Shown here one piece after another: positions 7,761 through 15,639 of a stretch of DNA of 64,000 bases. Every line of letters begins with the position of its first letter. Positions within the stretch are counted from its first letter, which is position 1. The DNA is taken from assembly GCF_029360805.1 (NCBI RefSeq), contig NZ_JARKNC010000001.1:248001-312000 (forward strand), written 5' to 3'. Both the position numbers and the translations under genes were made by a program. This DNA is from Daejeonella sp. JGW-45 (GTDB lineage Bacteria > Bacteroidota > Bacteroidia > Sphingobacteriales > Sphingobacteriaceae). A model generated the notes under the pieces. That model did not search any database, had not been told where the DNA came from, and saw only the letters and a program-made list of their open reading frames with translations.

Positions 7761-9581
7761 ATGAAGGAAAAATTTTATTCAATTACCCATGACTCACATA
7801 TTGTTTCAATGTTTAAAAATTGTAAGTCAACTGATCCAAAGAACGTATCACTGGTTGCATTACTGCAAAGTATACGAGATGGAAGATATCATAACCAAGT
7901 ATGTGAATTAAGAAAAAAACTAGCAAACAACGATTTAGATGCGCAAGAGTTTAAAGTTTCATCTTTGCCTGTTTTTACCCCATCAGGAACATTTGAAGGG
8001 GGGAGGAAAAAGGATAACCTTGTCAATTACAACTCTATGGTTATTTTAGATATAGACCATTTGAATTCCGACGAATTAGCTTTGACTTTTAGACAGATCA
8101 TTAATATTCCATACACTATGGCTTGTTTCAAAAGTCCGAGTGGAAATGGAATTAAAACAATTGTGAAAACTGATTGCAAAGAAGCTAAAGATCATGAAAA
8201 AGCATATCAACAAGTTACTGATTGCTACTATGAAAAAATAGGAGTGAATATAGACGGTTCAGGTAAGGATGTTTCTAGGTTGTGTATTGTATCAAGCGAC
8301 CCAAACGCTTTTTTAAATTTTGATGCAGAAATCTTTACGGTGAAAATTACTGATGTTGAGGATGTAACGTTTTGCAAAGGATTTAACACAGCATTAGCCT
8401 GGGCAAAGAAAAAGGGCTGTTATGAACTCGGAAATAGAAATAATTTCATATTTAATCTTGCTTGTAGAACAAATAGAATTGGCTTAGACAAAAAGAGGGT
8501 AGAAAAAGAAATATTGAAGCGTTTTAAAAATGAGGATGCCGCGGGATTACATAGGACAATTAATAGCGCGTATCGGAACACGGATGAATTTGCAAAGTTT
8601 CCAGAATCAGAAAAACTAGGACGTGTTGCAGAAGTTGCAAATGAAGTAGATGTTGTGCAACGCAACAATGCGAACTACTCACTTAAATCCTTCTCAGATT
8701 TAGCGGAGATCGGCAAGACATTAAAACCTAAAAGAAAGATCTTTGGAAACTATATATTAGAAAAATCTACGGTCATTTTCCCTTCTGAACGAGGAATTGG
8801 CAAGTCGCTTCTGGCGTTACAACTTGCGATTGTAATTTCTAATGGACAGAAGTCCTTCCTTAACGAAGACATAGAACTTAACGGGAACGTTATATATATT
8901 AATCTGGAGCTTAATGAAGAGACGGTGTCTACACGGCTAGCAAAATTGGAAAGTCAAATGGCTCATCAACCGGATTATAAAGCATATTGTTTAACTACAA
9001 GAAGTGGACTAGAAGTATTATTAGATGATGTTAGAAACCTTTGTTACGATAAAAAACCAGTATTGTTAATTGTTGACAATTTGAGAACAGCGTTTTCAGG
9101 AGCCGATAACGAGAAGAATAGTCAAATGACAATGGCGATGGGGACTATTAACAAGCTAAAGGATGAAATAGGGGCCTCTCTTTTAATTATTCATCACATT
9201 AAGAAAAATACTTCTCACAGATTGACGGAAAGTGATATGCAGTCTGGCGCAGGAGCTTTAACTGATTTAGTTGATTCTGATTTTTTCATGAGACGGGCGG
9301 GAGCTGATAAAAACCTTCGACTACTTATAAGAAAAAAATCAAGAGATGCGGAGGAACAGGATGGAGCAAAATTGATATTACTAAACCCTGAGACACTATG
9401 GTTTGAGTTCCTAAAGGAGAACGTAAGTGAACGCGAATATATCTATGCAGAAGAAGATAATAAGACGAATGAAGAATTAAAAAAGGAAGCACTTGCCCTA
9501 AGGGATACTGGAGCTAATAATGCAGAAATTGGTAGAAGACTTAATAAGGATCGTTCAACGATAAAACGCTGGCTTGAATAG
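7761..9581 (+). CDS. primase (VirE/BT4734 N-domain) fused to RepA-like AAA ATPase
   Basis: 606 residues. The N-terminal part resembles the BT4734/VirE-N primase-polymerase-like domain: LDIDHL around 95-100 is the acidic motif, then FKSPSGNGIKTIV and SRLCIVSSDPNAF. A PriCT-like helical stretch follows (about 205-270). The C-terminal part is a RecA-fold RepA/AAA_25 ATPase with a P-loop (RGIGKS, about 345), VIYINLELNEE, VLLIVDNLR (Walker B) and LLIIHHIKK (sensor). It ends in a short HTH-like stretch (NNAEIGRRLNKDRSTIKRW). Such fusions act as primase-helicase for autonomous replication of the excised element. Confidence 0.82.
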   Translation: MKEKFYSITHDSHIVSMFKNCKSTDPKNVSLVALLQSIRDGRYHNQVCELRKKLANNDLDAQEFKVSSLPVFTPSGTFEGGRKKDNLVNYNSMVILDIDHLNSDELALTFRQIINIPYTMACFKSPSGNGIKTIVKTDCKEAKDHEKAYQQVTDCYYEKIGVNIDGSGKDVSRLCIVSSDPNAFLNFDAEIFTVKITDVEDVTFCKGFNTALAWAKKKGCYELGNRNNFIFNLACRTNRIGLDKKRVEKEILKRFKNEDAAGLHRTINSAYRNTDEFAKFPESEKLGRVAEVANEVDVVQRNNANYSLKSFSDLAEIGKTLKPKRKIFGNYILEKSTVIFPSERGIGKSLLALQLAIVISNGQKSFLNEDIELNGNVIYINLELNEETVSTRLAKLESQMAHQPDYKAYCLTTRSGLEVLLDDVRNLCYDKKPVLLIVDNLRTAFSGADNEKNSQMTMAMGTINKLKDEIGASLLIIHHIKKNTSHRLTESDMQSGAGALTDLVDSDFFMRRAGADKNLRLLIRKKSRDAEEQDGAKLILLNPETLWFEFLKENVSEREYIYAEEDNKTNEELKKEALALRDTGANNAEIGRRLNKDRSTIKRWLE

Positions 9582-9611
9582 TAATTTGTTGCGTGGTGGT
9601 TGCACAACACC

Positions 9612-9635
9612 TGCAACTTATGCAACTCCTGCAAC
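9612..9635 (+). repeat. three TGCAAC repeats with 9-bp period
   Basis: TGCAAC at 9612-9617, 9621-9626 and 9630-9635, preceded by the related GGTTGCACAAC. They lie 30 nt after the replication gene. Short phased repeats next to a rep gene may be iterons; the copies are very short. Confidence 0.3.
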
Positions 9636-9778
9636 AAAGATTTTTTTTCAAAATTTTTTGAGCGTGTTTATTCAGCCCCCACCCTATATCGAATCCCCCT
9701 TCTAAGATTTGCGTCTGGATACACCCGCCCTCCGGATTACAGTTAACTCAAATTCTTACCCTAATTAAAATCATTAAA

Positions 9779-10114
9779 ATGGTTACAGTAACTAATTATG
9801 TACAAAAGACAAGTCAAGCAGGCAAGATATTCTTTGCTTTGGAGCTTACAGGAGAAGTAGAAATGTCAATCTCTCAGACTACAGGAAGAATGTTTGCTAC
9901 TGCAAGAAAATGCATGATACCATCATCTTTAGATGAAAATACCTGTAAATCTCTGATAGGTAAACAAATGCCTGGATGTATTCAGAAAGTAGATGTTGAT
10001 GAACCGTATGAGTACACCATACCAAGAACTGGCGAAACAGTTCTCTTGGACTATCGGTATGAGTACAGTAATGTTGAAATGAATCAAACTTTAGAAGCAG
10101 CTATTTTAGGCTGA
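9779..10114 (+). CDS. hypothetical element protein following the replication gene
   Basis: 111 residues, beginning with a beta-rich segment (MVTVTNYVQKTSQAGKIFFA) and containing a conserved-looking middle (SQTTGRMFATARKCMIPSS). Proteins of this shape and size commonly follow primase-RepA genes in Bacteroidota elements. An OB-fold or ssDNA-binding accessory function would fit the position, but no diagnostic motif is seen. It has no membrane segment or signal. Confidence 0.55.
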   Translation: MVTVTNYVQKTSQAGKIFFALELTGEVEMSISQTTGRMFATARKCMIPSSLDENTCKSLIGKQMPGCIQKVDVDEPYEYTIPRTGETVLLDYRYEYSNVEMNQTLEAAILG

Positions 10115-10122
10115 GATCATTA

Positions 10123-10392
10123 ATGAGCTTGCCTAGGTTGGCAGGCTCTATTTACTTTGAAATACCTTACATAATGGATGAGTATAAATTTTACAGCTTT
10201 GTTGACGACAAAAGCATTTTAGCCATTACACCCGAAAATAAATTAATTAGAATTTATTGCCCCTTTATTGCAATTGATGGATTACTTAAAACCTACCAGG
10301 TTGACTTGGTAATTGAAAAACAACATGTGACATATTTTAAGATTAATGGATCATTGAAACGGCTACATAACATGCTGATCCAAACAAAATAA
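10123..10392 (+). CDS. small hypothetical protein
   Basis: 89 residues starting 8 nt after the previous stop, so probably cotranscribed. The Met at 10174 (MDEYKFYSF) is a plausible alternative start giving 72 residues. Composition is mixed alpha/beta with no cysteine pairs beyond one Cys and no membrane segment. Function unknown. Confidence 0.45.
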   Translation: MSLPRLAGSIYFEIPYIMDEYKFYSFVDDKSILAITPENKLIRIYCPFIAIDGLLKTYQVDLVIEKQHVTYFKINGSLKRLHNMLIQTK

Positions 10393-10441
10393 TTTAATAA
10401 AGTCCAACCATAATGGTATATTGAGATAAAGAAACGGTTTG

Positions 10442-11191
10442 ATGGTTGAGCTTTATGATTATCGATTACTTTGGCAAAGTATAAAATTTGTTATTCCGAT
10501 TTTAACATTTTTAAGTTTAGTTAAAGTTGTGTTATATTACTCCCTATTTAACATTGAAATTGGGAGCTTTATTTCACTAGAGGAACTTGTCACTCCCTTT
10601 GTCAAAGATATTTTAGTTTATGCCTTGATATTAATTCTGCCTTTTGTAATACTGGGAATGTTTGTTGCTCCTTTTGTAGGAAAGGTCAACGTCGAGAATT
10701 TTAAGAAGCAGAAAAATTCAACTTTTTTCCAGCGACTCTCAGAAGATTTTAAAAAGGATAGGTGGTTTATCTTCTTTCAGATAGTATTCTTGGTCTTAGC
10801 TTTTGCTTTGCCCAACGGAAGTAATTTGGGATTACAAGTTTTATTCATTTCACCCGTGGCCTCATTCATTTTTTGGTTAAGACGCGAGATTTTAATATTA
10901 CATGACTTTGAGTTTACACTCAGAAACGTAACTTTCTATAACCTTTCTTCCATATTCATTATCCTTGTAATTTTCTTGGTTTATGACACTTATTCGGAGG
11001 CAACCTTATTGAAAAAAGGGAATGGTAAACAAGTTCAAATTTTACTGACGAACGAAGCAGTCAATTGCGGGGGAGAAATACAATATGTTGGTAGGATGAA
11101 GAACTATACGTTTATCTACAACATTAACTCAAAACAATCCACTGTCCTAGACAATTCAGAAATTAAAAAGATCATTTTTTCAAACAATTAA
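10442..11191 (+). CDS. multi-pass membrane protein of unknown function
   Basis: 249 residues from ATG 10442; a TTG directly before it is an unlikely start. Four or five hydrophobic helices are visible (about 15-37, 55-75, 107-125, 130-145, 163-185), followed by a soluble C-terminal tail of about 60 residues (LLKKGNGKQVQILLTNEA). No transporter or enzyme motif is recognised. It lies alone between the small rep-operon genes and the inverted-repeat region; cargo or surface-exclusion-like functions are guesses. Confidence 0.55.
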   Translation: MVELYDYRLLWQSIKFVIPILTFLSLVKVVLYYSLFNIEIGSFISLEELVTPFVKDILVYALILILPFVILGMFVAPFVGKVNVENFKKQKNSTFFQRLSEDFKKDRWFIFFQIVFLVLAFALPNGSNLGLQVLFISPVASFIFWLRREILILHDFEFTLRNVTFYNLSSIFIILVIFLVYDTYSEATLLKKGNGKQVQILLTNEAVNCGGEIQYVGRMKNYTFIYNINSKQSTVLDNSEIKKIIFSNN

Positions 11192-11668
11192 GACTGGATG
11201 GGAAAAAAGGCATTCCAACCTCCTAAGCTTACCCTAAAAGCACGCCATAATTCCTAGCTTAACCCCACACTGATTCTGTCATGCTTTTGGTTTTAAGCAA
11301 AGTCGATTTCCATAAAAGCTGCCTTTGTATTTATCCTGTGCTTAACCTCTGCTGATAAATACAACCGCTTTTAGTCTTTATATGCTCGCCTGCTCATCGC
11401 TAAAGGCTTCAAACTTTAATCCTACCTTATTCCAACCCTGTTAAAGTTTTCGTGGCAAGCCATACTAAGCATCGCCTTGCAGGCTTCTTTGCTTAGACCT
11501 TTAGCTCAACTCGCTGGAGGCTCGAGATTGCAAAAACCAAAATCTCTTAAATTTTATTATATTTGTTTATTAAAGAAGGGAAGCCCTGAGTTTGGATCTC
11601 CCAGGATAAATAAGTTGTTGTCCTATCAGAGATTTTGGACGCCTCCGATATTCCACGCACAATAGAAC
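11192..11668. other. noncoding block with nested inverted repeats, candidate oriT/ori
   Basis: A 477-nt stretch without a credible ORF. Within 172 bp it has three successive perfect inverted repeats: an 11-bp arm TTGTATTTATC (11325-11335 with 11354-11364), a 9-bp arm AAACTTTAA (11411-11419 with 11441-11449) and a 7-bp arm CTAAGCA (11465-11471 with 11490-11496), with spacers of 18-21 nt. Equal spacing and lack of T-runs argue for protein-binding or extruding hairpins, as in a transfer or replication origin. Confidence 0.4.
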
Positions 11669-12412
11669 TTATTTACTTCCCTCTTTTAATTTCTTTTTTA
11701 TTTTGTTGATCATTGCATCCAGAATTATTAAATCATCTTCCTCTCCTAACTGGATTTTTGTATTCATTCCCGGCCCCACAATCATTACAGTGAAGTAGTC
11801 ATTAGTATCTACTAAGGGCAACGTGACAACATCTGTGCTAAGATCGTCACCTTCCAGCTTCAAATCTGGCAGAAACCCCTCATCTTTTCCAATTTCATCC
11901 ACCTCAGTTGTTGAATCTACAGTAACATCATCTATAAGTTTGCCGTTTTCCAAAAGCTTTAAGCTTTTAGCACCATCGATAAAATAGCCTGCAGTTCTTG
12001 ACCCATACCTTTCTTCTACACCGAGTTCTCTAATAAGTAGTTTGTGCAGCATAGCAACAGGAAGTTCTTTCCCTTTGAACCTTTCATATATTTTTTGATA
12101 AAGAGGGGGATAAAAAAAAACTTTTCTTAATGTTTCAAGCTTTTCATTTTCATCGTATGCAAGCTTGTAAACACGATAAAGCTCCGTGGTATTTAAAACT
12201 TCCTTATTATTTGTTATCAGGCCATGTTTTATTGAAGCACTGATTAAAGATCTAAAAGCACCGCTTATCTTTTTTTTCAGTCTATCGGCACAATTAACTA
12301 TAGAACAACTTCCTCCTAGATAGTCTACAGCAGCTGCAATTTCTAAAGCACTTTTAAGTGAACCATGAGGATAATCTACTAATCTTGGCATAACCTTATA
12401 TTTAATCCTCAA
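11669..12412 (-). CDS. hypothetical protein with winged-helix-like repeats
   Basis: 247 residues, soluble. Residues 15-85 look like a winged helix for domain-level regulation (SALEIAAAVDYLGG, then ADRLKKKISGAFRSLISASIKHGLI). A second helical block (about 100-150, FKGKELPVAMLHKLLIRELG) has a similar pattern, and the C-terminus is acidic and ends in a helical LDAMINKIKKKLKEG. The tandem arrangement suggests a DNA-binding regulator or adaptor. It is leftward and isolated between the inverted-repeat block and a 353-nt gap, so it is probably transcribed from its own promoter. No established family is named with confidence. Confidence 0.5.
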   Translation of the reverse strand: MRIKYKVMPRLVDYPHGSLKSALEIAAAVDYLGGSCSIVNCADRLKKKISGAFRSLISASIKHGLITNNKEVLNTTELYRVYKLAYDENEKLETLRKVFFYPPLYQKIYERFKGKELPVAMLHKLLIRELGVEERYGSRTAGYFIDGAKSLKLLENGKLIDDVTVDSTTEVDEIGKDEGFLPDLKLEGDDLSTDVVTLPLVDTNDYFTVMIVGPGMNTKIQLGEEDDLIILDAMINKIKKKLKEGSK

Positions 12413-12765
12413 ATATAATCTCTTAATCTCTTAAAGTAAAATTTTTTAAAACTTTATTTATTAACAAATGGGAGGGTTATTGTTGATAAAGCTGAATATT
12501 AGGTCTAAATGCTGTAAAAACAAGTATTTAATTCCCTAAGATTGCTAAATAAAGAGGATTTAAATAGAGTTTATGAAAAATATGTGCCAGTGAACAGCTT
12601 CCGGCAGTTAGGTGGACTCAAAGGATTTAACCGACTTTGTAATCTAAATTAATAGCGACTTTATTAATATAGCTTTTATTAAATACTAAGGAACTCCCGT
12701 TTCCATTATAAATCCATAAGTCTGTTCTTTCAGCGACAAATTATTTACTCTTTAACCAAGATATT
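12413..12765. other. 353-nt AT-rich spacer
   Basis: Divergent spacer between the gene at 11669 (minus) and the RadC-type gene at 12766 (plus). It must contain both promoters, but no exact TTTG-N19-TAnnTTTG match stands out. No RNA gene or repeat is seen. Confidence 0.5.
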
Positions 12766-13230
12766 ATGAAACAGAATCAAATAGCTAGCTTTCCTGTGCA
12801 AGAGCTACAGCTAGTTTACAAACAGAAATTTAATCCATCAGACAGGCCAAAAATTACAACATCAGAAGAAGCTTATAGAGTCCTTTTAAGCACATGGAAT
12901 CTAGGAACTATAGGATTTATAGAAGAATTCAAAATCTTGCTTCTTAATAGAGCTAACAGGGTTATAGGATGTTATGAAGTGTCTTCCGGAGGCCTTTGTG
13001 GCACGATTGCAGATCCGAGAGTGATCTTTGCTGTTGCATTAAAATGTTGCGCTGTGGGGCTTATCTTGGCTCATAACCATCCTAGTGGAAATCTCGTTCC
13101 TAGTAATTCTGATTTAGAACTGACATCAAAATTGAAAATGGCTGGTAAACTATTGGATATCATCATTTTAGATCATATTATTCTCAGCAATGATTTTTAT
13201 TTTAGCTTTGCAGATGAGGGTATAACTTGA
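12766..13230 (+). CDS. RadC/JAB-domain (JAMM) protein
   Basis: 154 residues of the RadC-like JAB family. The metal-binding signature HNHPSGNLVPSNSD (about 105-118) supplies the H-x-H and distal S-x-x-D/D ligands of a JAMM zinc site, and an upstream Glu lies in the EEFKILLLN strand. Chromosomal RadC is longer and has an N-terminal HhH; this short form, lacking it, is the type common on mobile elements, where its function is unsettled (possible peptidase-like or anti-restriction role). A membrane zinc-ribbon protein follows 42 nt later. Confidence 0.85.
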   Translation: MKQNQIASFPVQELQLVYKQKFNPSDRPKITTSEEAYRVLLSTWNLGTIGFIEEFKILLLNRANRVIGCYEVSSGGLCGTIADPRVIFAVALKCCAVGLILAHNHPSGNLVPSNSDLELTSKLKMAGKLLDIIILDHIILSNDFYFSFADEGIT

Positions 13231-13272
13231 TTAATAACAGAGAACGTTTGAAGGCCGAATTATAAAGACACT

Positions 13273-13839
13273 ATGGCACAAAATCAAAAGAAAGAATCAG
13301 CCGGCTGGAAAGTGGCAATTGTGAGCAGTTTACTGCTGGCGCCAATAGGTTCTCTAATTTATGATATGATAAAGGCTAAGCCAATTTTGAGCACTTTCCA
13401 AGCTTGGGTGAGTAGCATTTATAGTTGGATAGTCTGGCTATTAAACTATCCTATTAAGACATGGTATATTTTAGTTGTAGTTTCTGTAGTCGTAATAATA
13501 ATCGTAATTGCTGGAGTCTTAATGACTGATAAAAAGCATAGTCCTGATTTTATAGATTACAAAATTGATAAACTAAAAAATTGGTACTGGAGTTGGGATT
13601 ATTGGTATAATTCAACACAACTTAAATACAATATCATAAACCTTATGCCTTATTGCGGAAAATGTCAAATGATTATGCTCGAGAGAAGAGATCCAGTTAC
13701 ATATTATTGTCCCAAGTGCGAATTTCAACACGATTCTGGATCATATAACTTTGGCCCGAATAAGTGGGAGGAGAAAATGGATATAGAGGCTCTGATACTG
13801 GACAACATTGATAAAAAGCGATATCCTCGTAAAGCATAA
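13273..13839 (+). CDS. two-helix membrane protein with C-terminal zinc ribbon
   Basis: 188 residues. Two hydrophobic helices (about 15-35 and 63-84) anchor it in the membrane. The C-terminal cytoplasmic part has two CxxC knuckles, CGKC (about 128-131) and CPKC (about 147-150), a zinc ribbon spaced by 15 residues, in an aromatic-rich context (NWYWSWDYWYN). No enzyme motif is seen. It sits in the cargo zone beside a RadC protein and an XRE regulator; an accessory or defence-type role is possible but unsupported. Confidence 0.6.
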   Translation: MAQNQKKESAGWKVAIVSSLLLAPIGSLIYDMIKAKPILSTFQAWVSSIYSWIVWLLNYPIKTWYILVVVSVVVIIIVIAGVLMTDKKHSPDFIDYKIDKLKNWYWSWDYWYNSTQLKYNIINLMPYCGKCQMIMLERRDPVTYYCPKCEFQHDSGSYNFGPNKWEEKMDIEALILDNIDKKRYPRKA

Positions 13840-13848
13840 ACGCGAGGT

Positions 13849-14073
13849 TCAAAAATCAAATAATTCTCTTAATGGGATATCAAGGCCCTTTGCAATTGCA
13901 GAAGCAGTACTAATTGTTGTATTTACTTCTCCCAATTCAACATACGAGAGCTGTCTATAATCAATATCAGAAAGTTCGGCAAGCTTTTCCATAGAAAGTT
14001 TTTTCTCCTTTCTAAGACTTCTTATTCTGTCCCCAAAAGCTTTTATCAATGCTGGATCCTTTGTGTTAATCAC
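13849..14073 (-). CDS. XRE-family (Cro/C1-type HTH) regulator
   Basis: An HTH_3 domain of about 60 residues: FGDRIRSLRKEKKLSMEKL, then AELSDIDYRQLSYVELGEV, ending in a typical LDIPLRELFDF. The GTG at 14073 gives a 74-residue protein that begins like family members (INTKDPALIKAFG). The upstream ATG at 14118 would add the hydrophobic stretch MYFIIYQAFIIFLWY, atypical of the family, so the shorter form is preferred. It probably controls the flanking small membrane genes, being divergent from 14153. Confidence 0.75.
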   Translation of the reverse strand: MINTKDPALIKAFGDRIRSLRKEKKLSMEKLAELSDIDYRQLSYVELGEVNTTISTASAIAKGLDIPLRELFDF

Positions 14074-14152
14074 ATACCAAAGGAATATGATAAAAGCTTG
14101 ATATATTATGAAATACAATTCATATTTTTAATCGTCAATAAAGCTCAATCAC

Positions 14153-14536
14153 ATGAAAATAACTATTGCTCAAAGGAGATTTCTGATACTTTGGGTGCTA
14201 TTTCACTCCTTTGCTCTATTTGTTAATGTATTTAAGATTTCAGGAACAATTGTAAATGAATCTTATGATGCGGGAACATATTGGAAATCAAAGTATGTGC
14301 AATTATTTACTACTGGGCCTGATGAAGATTTTTGGCCTATAACTGAATACAGTAGCTATCGAAAATATATTCCTTATTATAGAGATACTCCCGAAGAAGT
14401 CTACAATTTTAATGGAATATTTAATTCTTATGATTTTACTGAATATATATTCTATTTTCTTATAGGATTAGGAATAGTATTTATCCCTAAACTTTGGCAA
14501 GAAAGGAAAGCAGTGGATAATATGAAGAACATATAA
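14153..14536 (+). CDS. small two-helix membrane protein
   Basis: 127 residues with hydrophobic helices at about 9-29 and 97-114 and a Tyr-rich extracytoplasmic-type loop between them (WKSKYVQLF to PYYRDTPEEVYNF). No known family. Divergent from the XRE regulator and first of three consecutive small membrane proteins. Confidence 0.5.
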   Translation: MKITIAQRRFLILWVLFHSFALFVNVFKISGTIVNESYDAGTYWKSKYVQLFTTGPDEDFWPITEYSSYRKYIPYYRDTPEEVYNFNGIFNSYDFTEYIFYFLIGLGIVFIPKLWQERKAVDNMKNI

Positions 14537-14674
14537 TATCTATCTGCTCTATTTAATTCCACACTACTTTGCCATGCATAAAATTACGGTATTGGTTCTG
14601 AAAGCATGAAATAATGATTTTCAAAATTCTTATTCCTTTTATAAATGAAATCAAATATTAAATAATATCAGACA

Positions 14675-14893
14675 ATGAAAAAAATTATCGGTTACATCTG
14701 CATTGCAGTAGCTGTGCTAAATTTTATTGGATTTGTGTATCTATTGACCTCAAATCCAGAGAAATTATCCATTAATTCAAGTTATTTCATAAAGAAGATA
14801 ACATTTGCTGTCCTCGTAGGTGGCGTAGGATTTTGGTTAATACAACCTAAAAAGGAAGATGAAAAACCTAATACCCCAACTATTGGAGTTTAA
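14675..14893 (+). CDS. small two-helix membrane protein
   Basis: 72 residues with helices at about 4-24 and 42-60 and a charged tail (KKEDEKPN). No recognised family. The next small ORF begins 15 nt after its stop, suggesting a shared transcript. Confidence 0.5.
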   Translation: MKKIIGYICIAVAVLNFIGFVYLLTSNPEKLSINSSYFIKKITFAVLVGGVGFWLIQPKKEDEKPNTPTIGV

Positions 14894-14908
14894 TTAAAAA
14901 AACTTAGC

Positions 14909-15070
14909 ATGAATGAAACGAAAGAAGAAAATATATGGAAATATATTGGAATAATGGGAGTTGGAGCTGTAGGCTTAAACCAACTTCAAGGGTCACCAAA
15001 TTTGTGGGTTAGCTTTTTCCTAATTGTGTTTACAATAGTGTCATTTGTGATGCACTTTAAGGATAAATAG
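14909..15070 (+). CDS. 53-residue membrane micro-protein
   Basis: ATG at 14909 to TAG at 15070 encodes 53 residues: a charged N-terminus (MNETKEENIWKYIGIMG), a short Gly-rich hydrophobic segment and a second hydrophobic helix (LWVSFFLIVFTIVSFVM) ending HFKDK. It follows the 72-residue membrane protein by 15 nt. Its size, helix and positive tail would fit a small membrane toxin, holin-like or regulator peptide; none is shown by sequence alone. Confidence 0.45.
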   Translation: MNETKEENIWKYIGIMGVGAVGLNQLQGSPNLWVSFFLIVFTIVSFVMHFKDK

Positions 15071-15094
15071 AAGTCTAATTGAAATCTTAAATAT

Positions 15095-15451
15095 ATGTCC
15101 CAAGGTTTAATTTTTCAAGTACTTACAATGCATGTGGATTTTGCTGTACAAGCTGTAATCACAAAACAATCATTTTCATTGATACAGCATATACCCTGTT
15201 TGATATTTATGAAGAAAGCAGGCACTGTAATGCTTGCGGATCAAATAAAGAATATATCTGTAATGGAACATTAATCATGAGAAATGACTGGCCTGATGCA
15301 GACAATGATCCTTGACAATCACAATGTGCTTGTGTTCCAGAGGAATTAAAATATTGTACTGATTGCAGATGAAGTGCCTATTCCAGAAGATTGGAAGAAG
15401 CTTATATTTTCATGCAGCCAGTGTGAAGGTGATATGAAATTCAATGAATAA
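15095..15451 (+). pseudogene. remnant of a cysteine-rich zinc-ribbon protein
   Basis: Reading from 15097 gives a coherent cysteine-rich protein (NACGFCCTSC, then HCNACGSNKEYIC) stopped by TGA at 15313. The same frame continues with CVPEELKYCTDC until a second TGA, and a shift near 15357 leads into DEVPIPEDWKKLIFSCSQC and a stop at 15451. The ATG at 15095 is in yet another frame. Four CxxC-type pairs spread over two frames indicate a decayed gene. Confidence 0.6.
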
Positions 15452-15483
15452 TTAATTACAAATAATTTTAATCCGGCTATCTG

Positions 15484-15504
15484 ATAGTAAATAGTTAGTA
15501 AAAA
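15484..15504. promoter_or_regulatory. phased TAGTAAA repeats, candidate arm site (attR side)
   Basis: TAGTAAA at 15485-15491 and 15496-15502 (11-bp period) in a 21-bp block matching 5408-5428 with two mismatches. It ends 42 nt before the right core repeat, the mirror distance of the left copy. Confidence 0.55.
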
Positions 15505-15545
15505 AGTGAGAAAGAGGCTTAAATATAGCAAAATCATAGTATTTA

Positions 15546-15633
15546 ACCTGCCTTACAAGCAGGGGGTCACTGGTTCGAACCCAGTATCTCCCACGGAAAT
15601 GAAACCCTTCGGATTAAGTTCTGAGGGGTTTTT
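15546..15633 (+). repeat. attR: 88-bp core direct repeat, right copy
   Basis: Perfect copy of 5279-5366: the 3' half of tRNA-Val plus terminator. The upstream tRNA 5' half is missing, so this copy is not a functional tRNA. Confidence 0.95.
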
Positions 15634-15639
15634 TGTTAT

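Larger units (their letters stand above)
5279..15633. mobile_element. complete 10.3-kb tRNA-Val-integrated element
   Basis: Bounded by a perfect 88-bp direct repeat (5279-5366 and 15546-15633). The integrase is the first gene inside the tRNA-side end, and matching phased repeats sit 42 nt inside each core. Replication functions (primase-RepA at 7761), an inverted-repeat noncoding block (11325-11496), a RadC-type protein and a cargo zone follow. No relaxase, coupling protein or T4SS gene is seen, so it is an integrative element that is at most mobilisable. Base composition is clearly more AT-rich than the chromosome to its right. Confidence 0.9.

Noticed and set aside
11477-11665. 62-residue ORF in the inverted-repeat block
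   Set aside because: It has no plausible start context or family, and it overlaps structured noncoding DNA.
15095-15274. 59-residue ORF starting at the pseudogene ATG
   Set aside because: The cysteine pairs and coherent protein sequence lie in the other frame; this reading is a by-product of a frameshift.
15313-15315. TGA read as selenocysteine
   Set aside because: A second TGA and a frameshift follow, and no selenocysteine context is seen; decay is simpler.
15546-15589. second tRNA-Val gene
   Set aside because: Only the 3' half is present; it is the attR copy of the core repeat.
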